From: RPQJ01 sp963707145
GTDB taxonomy: Bacteria > Pseudomonadota > Gammaproteobacteria > Steroidobacterales > Steroidobacteraceae
Assembly (NCBI GenBank): GCA_963707145.1
Contig: CAVPOQ010000007.1
Location: 1-64,000, forward strand
Reading direction: 5' to 3'
Length of the DNA stretch: 64,000 bases
Of the stretch, positions 8,872-17,824 are shown in pieces. Numbering within the stretch: position 1 is the stretch's first letter; every line of letters begins with the position of its first letter. The notes under the pieces were generated by a model. That model saw only the letters and a program-made list of their open reading frames with translations, did not search any database and was not told where the DNA came from. A program made the translations under genes and the position numbers.

Positions 8872-9875
8872 GACCGCACGATCCGCTCGTCGAGCAGCCT
8901 GCGCAGTTCCTCGGCACCACCGCGCTCGAGCAGGTTCAGCGCCTGCACGCCGGTCAGCCGCTGCACCAGTTCCACCGCCGCGGTGGTGTTCGCCGCGGGT
9001 CCCGTGACGAGGTCCGGCGCGATGTTGAAGGCATCCTGCACGCCGAGCACCGCGTAGGGATCCGAGGCGCAGAGGATGGCGAGGCGCACCAGCGGCGCGA
9101 GCCGCCGGTAGGCCTCGGCGCCGTTGTAGGGTTCGAGCGGCGAGGCGCCGGCCTCGGCGACGATCACGTCCGGATCGAGCGCCGCCATGCGGGAGAGCAG
9201 GTGATCGAGCGCGGGCGCGTACACGGCTTCCTCGCACACCGTGGACGGCAGCCCTGCGTCCACGAAATCCATGACGTACTCGGCGCCGACGTCGAGGCAG
9301 GAAAGGATGTCGCGGTAGCGGGCCGCGCCGGTGACCTTGCAGGCCAGCACCTTCAGGCCGCGCTCGGCGAGCATGCGCACGATCACGCGCGCGGTCGTCG
9401 TCTTGCCTGCGGACATCGACGTGCCCACCAGCAGGATCACGGGGGCGCGGGGCACGGCGGGCGGCAGGCGCCCGACGAAGTCCCGCATGTTGAGCTTGCG
9501 GCCGTCGCGCATCGCGTGCCCGCGATAGAGGATCGGCGTGAGCGGCTTGAGCCAGGTGGACAGCGAGGTTGCGAGTCCGAACAGTCCCGCACCGGTGAGC
9601 GCGTGCATCTCACCCTTGAGCCCGGCGTGGTTCCAGTCGCCCACCACCTCGAGCGTTGCCGCGCGCTTGCCGAGCGCGCCCACCACGAGATCGCCGGCCA
9701 TCGCGTCCACCAGGCGGCCGTTGGCGATCTCGAAGGGGTAGTGCGAGGGTCCGAGCACCTCGGCGAGCACGTAGTCGGCGGTTTCCCAACGGTCGCGCGG
9801 CAGGGCGTGCACCTCGAACGGCTCGCGCTCCAGATCGGTGATGCGGGTGACGGACGCGTGCAGGTAGCGCCGCAC
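8859..9875 (-). CDS. P-loop protein, possibly DUF1611/DgcN-like
   Basis: A 338-residue protein with an N-terminal alpha/beta region and a C-terminal nucleotide-binding half (from about residue 140). It has Walker A LVGTSMSAGKTT, a switch-like segment VTGAARYRDI and DPDVIVAEAGASPLEP. The layout and length recall DUF1611 proteins, some of which (DgcN) acetylate D-glutamate, and also BioD/MobB-like P-loop folds; I cannot decide between them. It starts one base after the M20 gene stops and overlaps the ligase gene, so the three are co-translated. A role in preparing or modifying the ligase substrate is inference. Confidence 0.5.
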   Translation of the reverse strand: MRRYLHASVTRITDLEREPFEVHALPRDRWETADYVLAEVLGPSHYPFEIANGRLVDAMAGDLVVGALGKRAATLEVVGDWNHAGLKGEMHALTGAGLFGLATSLSTWLKPLTPILYRGHAMRDGRKLNMRDFVGRLPPAVPRAPVILLVGTSMSAGKTTTARVIVRMLAERGLKVLACKVTGAARYRDILSCLDVGAEYVMDFVDAGLPSTVCEEAVYAPALDHLLSRMAALDPDVIVAEAGASPLEPYNGAEAYRRLAPLVRLAILCASDPYAVLGVQDAFNIAPDLVTGPAANTTAAVELVQRLTGVQALNLLERGGAEELRRLLDERIVRSCRS

Positions 9876-9876
9876 G

Positions 9877-11061
9877 TCAGTGGCCCCGGTCGTGGGCCGG
9901 CGGCGCGAGCAGCAGCAGCGCGAGCAGCGCCGCGCGGTCGAGCGTGGGCCCGATCTCGAGGTACTCGTGCGCGGCGTGCGCGCCGTCGCCGACCGGACCG
10001 AGCCCGTCGAGCGTCGCGGTGTAGAGGCTCGCGGTGCTGCCGTCGGAGCCGCCGCCCGCGAGCCCGCCGGCGAGGTCGATGTTCACGTGGGCCCCGAGCG
10101 CGCGCGCGGTCTCGAACAGCGCCCGGTTGCGCGGCGTGGGCTCGAGCGGCGGGCGTCCCACGCCGCCCTCGACCCCGAGGGAGGTGCCGGCGGTGACCGG
10201 CTGCAGGGCGCGGATCGCGGCGTCCACCTGCTCGGCGTCCTCGGTGGTGCGGGTGCGCACGTCCACCACCGCGCGGCTCTCCGGCGCCACGACGTTCGGC
10301 CGCAGGCCGCCGTCGATGGTGCCCACGTTGACGGTGATCCCGCGCACCGGGTCGTTCAGCGCGAACAGCTTCTGGATCACGTGCGAGAGTTCGAGGATGG
10401 CGCTCGCGCCGGCGGTTGGATCGAGGCCCGCGTGGGCCGCGCGGCCTTTCACGATCACGGTGTAGCGCGCCACGCTCTTGCGCTCGGTCTTCAGTCGTCC
10501 CTCGACGCCGAGCGAGGGCTCCAGCACCAGCGCGCGCCCGGTGATGCGGGCGAGCCGCCGCACGTGCCGCCCCGACTCGCGGCTGCCGATCTCCTCATCG
10601 GCGTTGAGGAACACCACCGGCGTCACCTCCGGCTCGAGCCCGAGCCCGCGCAGCGTCGCGAGCGCGATCACGATCTGCGCGAGGCCGCCCTTCATGTCGT
10701 ACACGCCAGGGCCGCGCGCGCGGTCGCCCTCGACGCCGAAGGGCATGGTGGCGAGCGTGCCCGCCGGCCAGACCGTGTCGTAGTGCCCCACGATCAGCTG
10801 CAACGGCGCGCCGCGGCGTCGCCTGCGGGGACGCGCGTAGAGATGCACGCCGCTGCGTGGTGCCGGGAGCCGGCGCACGGCGTAACCGAGCGCCGCGAGA
10901 TTGTCGGCCAGCAGCGCGTGCACGGCATGCTGCGCCACCGGATCGAGCGACGGGGATTCCGCCCGGCACAGCGTCTCGAGCAGCGACAGGAACTGGTTGC
11001 GCCGCCAGCGCACCTCGCGCAGCACGCGCACCGGGTCCACGCCAGGCGGCAGTCCGCTCAC
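9877..11061 (-). CDS. M20-family metallopeptidase
   Basis: The 394-residue protein has the glutamate carboxypeptidase/ArgE-DapE pattern: LIVGHYDTVWPAGT (metal His-Asp), GPGVYDMKGGLAQIV (bridging Asp), LNADEEIGSRESG (catalytic Glu-Glu), AAHAGLDPTAGASA in the dimerisation domain and a late metal His near GAHAAHEYLEIG. It would hydrolyse an amide or peptide bond with two Zn ions in the cytoplasm; no signal peptide is visible. The GTG start at 11061 overlaps the flavin reductase stop as GTGA. Pairing a hydrolase with a peptide ligase suggests processing or recycling of one compound. Confidence 0.85.
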   Translation of the reverse strand: MSGLPPGVDPVRVLREVRWRRNQFLSLLETLCRAESPSLDPVAQHAVHALLADNLAALGYAVRRLPAPRSGVHLYARPRRRRRGAPLQLIVGHYDTVWPAGTLATMPFGVEGDRARGPGVYDMKGGLAQIVIALATLRGLGLEPEVTPVVFLNADEEIGSRESGRHVRRLARITGRALVLEPSLGVEGRLKTERKSVARYTVIVKGRAAHAGLDPTAGASAILELSHVIQKLFALNDPVRGITVNVGTIDGGLRPNVVAPESRAVVDVRTRTTEDAEQVDAAIRALQPVTAGTSLGVEGGVGRPPLEPTPRNRALFETARALGAHVNIDLAGGLAGGGSDGSTASLYTATLDGLGPVGDGAHAAHEYLEIGPTLDRAALLALLLLAPPAHDRGH

Positions 11062-11663
11062 CGGCGCATGTCCTGCGGGAACGGGAAGGACCACGCAGTC
11101 GCGATTTCCGCGAAGCGGCCCGGGTGTACGTAGGCGAGGATCGGCGCCGCGCGCAGCACCTCCTCGGGCTCGCGGTCGACGTCGCGCAGCGCCGCGGGAT
11201 CGGCCCATGCAGCGACGACACGCCCCACGACGAGCCCGTTCTCGCCGAAGCCCTCCACGACGCGCTCGAACTCGCACTCGAGTGCCAGCGAGGCGCCCTC
11301 GACCAGCACGCCGGCCACGCGGCTCGCAGGCCGCGTGGGGAGCGCGCCCAGCGCCGGCTTCGTGCCGTCCGCGCAGCGCGGCGACGCGGCCAGGCTCGTG
11401 TGCACCAGCTGCCCCGGTCGCGGATAGCTCACGGTGAACGCGCGCTCGCGCAGCACGTTGCTCCACGTGGAGTGGCGCGGCGTGCAGACGAAGCCGAAGT
11501 AGTTCTGCCAGCCGAGCGGCAGCGCCATGTGCTTCGGCGCGAGGTCGAAGCGGCCGTCGGGCTCGCGGGTACCCACGAGCACGAGCGGCGCGACCGTGTA
11601 CACCCGCTCCCAGACGGGCAGCCGGATGTCGAGTTCGACGGGCGGGGAAGGCGGTTGGGTCAC
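11058..11663 (-). CDS. Flavin reductase-like FMN-binding protein
   Basis: A 201-residue protein of the flavin reductase/DIM6-NTAB split-barrel type: VYTVAPLVLVGTREPDGRFDLAPKHM, then FGFVCTPRHSTWSNVLRERAFTVSYP and a central LECEFERVVEGFG. Such proteins bind FMN and reduce it or a substrate with NAD(P)H. It begins with GTG and is first in the operon with the M20, P-loop and peptide-ligase genes. The divergent acyl-CoA synthetase starts 160 bases away, and a long inverted repeat lies between. The exact substrate is not predictable. Confidence 0.75.
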   Translation of the reverse strand: MTQPPSPPVELDIRLPVWERVYTVAPLVLVGTREPDGRFDLAPKHMALPLGWQNYFGFVCTPRHSTWSNVLRERAFTVSYPRPGQLVHTSLAASPRCADGTKPALGALPTRPASRVAGVLVEGASLALECEFERVVEGFGENGLVVGRVVAAWADPAALRDVDREPEEVLRAAPILAYVHPGRFAEIATAWSFPFPQDMRR

Positions 11664-11686
11664 GGCGGGCTCCGTGCCTCGGGGTT

Positions 11687-11733
11687 GTTCCCCCCGATTA
11701 CCAGAGGGCTGCGCGAACGGTCATCGGGGGAAC
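11687..11733. promoter_or_regulatory. Inverted repeat in the divergent promoter region
   Basis: GTTCCCCCCGAT (11687-11698) and ATCGGGGGAAC (11723-11733) are nearly perfect inverted copies 24 bases apart, centred in the 159-base gap between two divergent operons. A further GGGAAC half-site follows at about 11749. This is a good candidate operator for a dimeric or tetrameric regulator controlling both operons; the regulator is not encoded beside it. Confidence 0.45.
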
Positions 11734-11822
11734 TACCTGTTCGCGGGAACTCCGACTTTCCCTCGCGCCGCGTGCGCCTAAAGTGGGTCCGGCACGCCTC
11801 CGGCGCGCACGAGGGGAAGCCC

Positions 11823-13582
<1,760 letters not shown>

Positions 13583-13586
<4 letters not shown>

Positions 13587-14569
13587 GCGATCTTCCCGCC
13601 GGGCTTACGCGCGAGCGTGCACTGCACCTGCTCGCCGAGATGCTGCGCATCCGCCAGTTCGAGGACCGCTGCGCCGAGCTCTATGGCGCCGGGCACATCC
13701 GCGGCTTCCTGCACCTCTGCGACGGCGAGGAAGCGATCGCCGTCGGGGTGATGCAGGTGCTGGGCGCGGGCGACGCGGTGGTCTCCACGTACCGCGAGCA
13801 CGGGCACGCGCTCGCCCGCGGCATCGGCATGGGTCCGTTGATGGCGGAGCTGTACGGAAAGCGCAGCGGCTGCAGCGGCGGGCGCGGCGGCTCGATGCAC
13901 GTGTTCGACGCCGCGACGCGCTTCTGCGGCGGCAACGCGATCGTCGGCGGCGGCCTGCCGCTCGCCGTCGGGCTCGCGCTCGCCGAGCAGCTGCGCGGCA
14001 CCCGCAACCTCGCCGCCTGCTTCTTCGGCGAAGGCGCGGCCGCGGAAGGCGAGTTCCACGAGTGCATGAATCTCGCGGCGCTGTGGAAGCTGCCGGTGCT
14101 GTTCCTGTGCGAGAACAACCTCTACGCGATGGGCACGGCGCTGGCACGTTCGGAATCGCAGACCGACATCCAGGCCAAGGCCGCCGCCTATGCGGTGCGG
14201 GCCGCCGCGGTGGACGGCATGGACGTGTTCGCCGTCGAGTCGGCGGTACGCCATGCCGCGGAGCACGCCCGCGCCGGCCGTGGCCCGGCGCTGCTGGAAC
14301 TCCGGACGTATCGCTTCAGGGCCCACTCGATGTTCGACGCGCAGCTCTACCGCGACAAGGCCGAGGTCGAGGCGTGGCGCCAGCGCGGGCCGATCATCCG
14401 GCTCACCACGCGGCTCAAGGCCGCGGGACTCATGACCGAGGACGATTTCCAGCGCCTGCAGCGCGAGGCCGACGCGGAGGTGCAGGCAGCGGTCGACTTC
14501 GCGGCCGCCGCGGAGTGGGAGCCGGTCGAGGACCTGATGCGGCACGTCTGCGCGGAGGCCACGCCATGA
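13583..14569 (+). CDS. 2-oxoacid dehydrogenase E1 alpha subunit
   Basis: The 328-residue protein is of the PdhA/AcoA type. It has the thiamin-diphosphate motif beginning FFGEGAAAEGEFHECMNLAA and ending in ENNLYAMGT (GDG...NN pattern, with GEG here), the substrate-channel segment STYREHGHALARG and a phosphorylation-loop-like RFRAHSMFDAQLYR. With E1beta it decarboxylates a 2-oxoacid and passes the acyl group to lipoyl-E2. The GTG start overlaps the synthetase gene by four bases. The size matches short E1alpha subunits of acetoin or pyruvate dehydrogenases; substrate choice is not readable. Confidence 0.88.
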
Positions 14570-15558
14570 GCGAACCGGTGCGCATCACCTACCGCGAGGC
14601 GGTGAAGCAGGCCATCCGCGAGGCGCTGCGCGACGACCCGCGCGTGTTCCTGATGGGCGAGGACGTGGGCAAGTACGGCGGCTGCTTCGCGGTGACCAAA
14701 GGGCTGCTCGAGGAATTCGGCGCGGAGCGCGTCCGCGACACGCCGCTCTCGGAGTCCGCCTTCGTCGGCGCGGGCATCGGCGCGGCGCTCGGCGGTCTGC
14801 GCCCGGTCGTCGAGGTGATGACGGTCAACTTCAGCCTGCTGGCGCTCGACCAGATCGTGAACAACGCGGCGACGCTGTGCCACATGTCGGGCGGACAGTT
14901 CCCGGTGCCGGTGGTGATCCGCATGGCGACCGGCGCGGGCCGCCAGCTCGCCGCACAGCATTCCCACAGCCTCGAGTCCTGGTATGCGCACGTGCCGGGC
15001 CTGCGCGTGGTCGAGCCCGCCACGATCGACGACGCGCGCGGCATGCTGCGCGCCGCGCTCGCGTGCCCGGATCCGGTGATCGTCTTCGAGCCGATCTCGC
15101 TCTACAACATGGAGGGGGAGTTGACGGCCGCCGCATCCGCAGTGCAACTCGACGGCGCGCGCATCCACCGTCCCGGGCGCGACGTCACGCTCGTGACCTA
15201 CGGTGCGAGCCTGTGGCGCTGCGCGACGGCTGCGGAGGAACTCGCGGCCGCCGGCATCGAGGCGGAGATCGTCGACCTGCGCAGCCTGCGTCCGCTCGAC
15301 GACGCGACGGTGCTCGCCTCGGTACGGCGCACGCGCCGCTGCGTGATCGTCGACGAAGGCTGGCGCAGCGGCAGCCTCGCGGCGGAGGTCGGGCTGCGCG
15401 TCGTGGAACAGGCGTTCTACGATCTCGATGCGCCCGTCGCACGCGTCTGCACCGAGGAAGTGCCGATTCCCTACCCGAAGCACCTCGAGGACGCGGCGCT
15501 GCCGGGGCCGCCGCGCATCGTGGCTGCCGTGAGGAGGCTGTTCAGCGATGCCGCGTGA
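14566..15558 (+). CDS. 2-oxoacid dehydrogenase E1 beta subunit
   Basis: The 330-residue protein has the E1beta landmarks: ITYREAVKQAIREAL, FLMGEDVGKYGG (Glu that activates thiamin diphosphate), LSESAFVGAGIGAA, HSHSLESWYAHVPGLRVVEPAT and EEVPIPYPKHLE near the C terminus. It forms the alpha2beta2 E1 component. Its ATG overlaps the E1alpha stop as ATGA, and its own end overlaps the E2 start by 11 bases, so stoichiometric synthesis is likely. Confidence 0.9.
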   Translation: MSEPVRITYREAVKQAIREALRDDPRVFLMGEDVGKYGGCFAVTKGLLEEFGAERVRDTPLSESAFVGAGIGAALGGLRPVVEVMTVNFSLLALDQIVNNAATLCHMSGGQFPVPVVIRMATGAGRQLAAQHSHSLESWYAHVPGLRVVEPATIDDARGMLRAALACPDPVIVFEPISLYNMEGELTAAASAVQLDGARIHRPGRDVTLVTYGASLWRCATAAEELAAAGIEAEIVDLRSLRPLDDATVLASVRRTRRCVIVDEGWRSGSLAAEVGLRVVEQAFYDLDAPVARVCTEEVPIPYPKHLEDAALPGPPRIVAAVRRLFSDAA

Positions 15559-16765
15559 ATTCAGGCTGCCCGCGCTCGGCGCGGACATGGACGAAGGCAC
15601 GATCGTGCAGTGGCACGTGGCACCCGGCAGCCGCGTGAAGCGCGGCGACGTGGTGGCCGTCGTCGAGACCGACAAGGGCGCGATCGACGTCGAGATCTTC
15701 GAGGATGGCGTGGTGCGCGAGATCGTCGTGCCGCCGGGGCAGAAGGTCGCCGTTGGCACGGTGCTGGCGCTGGTCGAGGCGGATGCGGAGGTCGGGGTTG
15801 CGCCGACCTCGACGGCGCCAGCGGAGGGACACGGCGGCGCGCCCGCTGCTCCGGCGGCGAGCGAGCCGGCGGTCGAGGCGATGGCCACGGCGCCTGCAAC
15901 GGTCGCGTCACGCGTGAAGATCTCGCCGGCGGGGCGCAAGCGCGCCGGCGAACTCGGCGTGGACATCGCGATGCTCCACGGCACCGGGCCGGGCGGCGCG
16001 ATCACGCTCGAGGACGTCGAAGCGGCGGGGCGCGCACCGTCATCGGCGCCTGCTGCGGTCGCGGACCTCGCGGCCGCCGTCGAGGCGCCGGCCACTGATG
16101 CCCGCGCGGGCATGCGCGCCGCGATCGCCGCGGCGATGTCGCGCTCCAAGCGCGAGATCCCGCATTACTACCTCTCGACCACCGTGGACGTCACGCCGGC
16201 AACGCAGTGGCTCGCCGCGCACAACGCCCAGGCGCCGGTCGCCGGGCGGCTGCTGTTCGCGGCACTGCTCGTCAAGGCGCTCGCGCTCACCTGCCGCGCG
16301 ACACCTGGCTTCAGCGGCTTCTACCGCGACGGGCGCTACGAGGAGAGTCCCGGGGTGCACGTGGGCGTGGCCGTGGCGCTGCGTGGCGGCGGCCTCGTCG
16401 CTCCCGCGATCATGGACACGGCGGAGCAGCCGCTGTCCGTGCTGATGGAGGCGTTCCGCGCGCTGGTGGCGCGCGCCCGCGCGGGCCGGCTGAGGGCCAG
16501 CGAGCTCGCTGCACCGACCATCGTCCTCACCAGCCTCGGCGAGGACTCGGTGGATGCGGTGTTCCCGATCATCCAGCCGCCGCAGGTGGCGATCGTGGGT
16601 GCCGGCGCAATCGTCCAGCGGCCGTGGGTCGTCGACGGCGCGGTCGTGCCGCGGCAGTTGCTGACGCTGACGCTCGGTGCCGATCACCGCGTGACCGACG
16701 GACGGCTCGGCGCGCAGTTCCTCGCGAGGCTCGCGGCAAGGCTTGCCGATCCCGCCGCGCTGTAG
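15548..16765 (+). CDS. Dihydrolipoamide acyltransferase (E2)
   Basis: A 405-residue E2 with one lipoyl domain (1-78, lipoyl Lys43 in VETDKGAIDVE), an Ala/Pro-rich linker, a peripheral-subunit-binding domain (about 123-157, KISPAGRKRAGELGVDI) and a catalytic CAT-like domain. The active-site motif DHRVTDG lies near residue 380. It transfers the acyl group from E1 to CoA. ETDKG replaces the usual ETDKA around the lipoyl lysine. No E3 (lipoamide dehydrogenase) gene is present in this operon, so E3 must be shared from elsewhere. Confidence 0.92.
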   Translation: MPREFRLPALGADMDEGTIVQWHVAPGSRVKRGDVVAVVETDKGAIDVEIFEDGVVREIVVPPGQKVAVGTVLALVEADAEVGVAPTSTAPAEGHGGAPAAPAASEPAVEAMATAPATVASRVKISPAGRKRAGELGVDIAMLHGTGPGGAITLEDVEAAGRAPSSAPAAVADLAAAVEAPATDARAGMRAAIAAAMSRSKREIPHYYLSTTVDVTPATQWLAAHNAQAPVAGRLLFAALLVKALALTCRATPGFSGFYRDGRYEESPGVHVGVAVALRGGGLVAPAIMDTAEQPLSVLMEAFRALVARARAGRLRASELAAPTIVLTSLGEDSVDAVFPIIQPPQVAIVGAGAIVQRPWVVDGAVVPRQLLTLTLGADHRVTDGRLGAQFLARLAARLADPAAL

Positions 16766-16775
16766 GAGACCCGAC

Positions 16776-17021
16776 ATGAACCGCGAGGAACTGGCGAAGC
16801 GCGTGCTCGAACTGCTGACGGAGATCGCGCCGGACGTGGACGCCGCCGGCGTTCTCCCCGGTGTCGCCTTCCGTGACCAGTTCGACTTCGACTCCATGGA
16901 CACGCTCAACTTCGCGATCGCGCTGCATCGCGAGCTCGGCGTCGAGGTGCCCGAGGCGGACTACGCGCAGCTCGCGAGCCTGGAGAAATGCGTGGCCTAT
17001 CTCGCCGCGCGCGTGCGCTGA
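16776..17021 (+). CDS. Acyl carrier protein of the dehydrogenase operon
   Basis: An 81-residue acidic ACP with the 4'-phosphopantetheine attachment site at Ser40 in FDFDSMDTLNF, where DSL is replaced by DSM. The four-helix ACP outline is visible. It begins 10 bases after the E2 stop, behind AGGAGACC. A dedicated ACP in a 2-oxoacid dehydrogenase operon is unusual; it may receive or present acyl groups made by the synthetase or E2. That role is inference. Confidence 0.85.
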   Translation: MNREELAKRVLELLTEIAPDVDAAGVLPGVAFRDQFDFDSMDTLNFAIALHRELGVEVPEADYAQLASLEKCVAYLAARVR

Positions 17022-17120
17022 CCCCGCACGCGGTGCGGTCGCGGCACGGGCCGCGGCGTGGCGCGCCATAATGGCCCGGCGCCTGAATCCGCTGCCACGA
17101 CCCGCTGCGATCTGACCGGC

Positions 17121-17807
17121 ATGCTCGACGTCCGCAACCTCACCAAGTCCTACGGCGGGCCGAGCGGCCGCCGCGTGCTCGACGGCCTGCAGCTCACGGT
17201 GCAGCCCGGCGAGTACGTGGCGATCGTGGGCGAGTCGGGCGTCGGCAAGTCCACGCTGCTCAACTTGATCGCCGGGCTCGACGTGCCCGATTCGGGCGAG
17301 ATCCTGCTCGAGGGCCGCGACCTCGCGTGCATGGACGAGACCGGGCGCACGCGACTGCGCCGCTCGCGCATGGGCTTCGTGTTCCAGGCCTTCCACCTGC
17401 TGCCGCACCTGAGCGTGGCGCGCAACGTGGGGCTGCCGCTGGCGCTCAACGGGCAGGCGGGCGCCGCGGCGGACCGGCGCGTCGCGGAGCTGCTCGCGGC
17501 GGTGGGCCTCGAGCACCGCGCCGCCAGCCTGCCGCGCGAACTCTCCGGCGGCGAGATGCAGCGCGTCGCGGTGGCACGCGCGCTGGCGCACCGGCCGGCG
17601 CTGGTCCTCGCCGACGAGCCCACCGGCAATCTCGACCCCGACAACGCGGGCGTGATCCTCGGGATGCTGCGCGAGCAGATCCGGCGCGACGCCGCGGCGG
17701 GCGTGCTGGTCACGCATTCGGCGAACGCGGCGGCGACCACCGATCGCATCTACGAGCTGACGCGCGCCGGCCTGCAGCTGCGCTCCACGTCGCCGGCCGC
17801 GCACTGA
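17121..17807 (+). CDS. ABC transporter ATPase (LolD/MacB/AttE type)
   Basis: A 228-residue ATP-binding subunit: Walker A GESGVGKST (about residue 34), Q-loop FVFQAFHLLPHL, signature LSGGEMQRVAVARAL, Walker B LVLADEPTGNLD and H-loop LVTHS. It is the MacB/LolD class, which powers lipoprotein or peptide movement rather than channel import. It sits directly before a double-domain permease and an AttH-like protein, the arrangement of the Agrobacterium att transporter genes. ATG 17121 is chosen over an upstream in-frame start because the family begins with LDVRNLTKSYG. Confidence 0.88.
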   Translation: MLDVRNLTKSYGGPSGRRVLDGLQLTVQPGEYVAIVGESGVGKSTLLNLIAGLDVPDSGEILLEGRDLACMDETGRTRLRRSRMGFVFQAFHLLPHLSVARNVGLPLALNGQAGAAADRRVAELLAAVGLEHRAASLPRELSGGEMQRVAVARALAHRPALVLADEPTGNLDPDNAGVILGMLREQIRRDAAAGVLVTHSANAAATTDRIYELTRAGLQLRSTSPAAH

Positions 17808-17824
17808 CCGTGGATGCACCCGCC

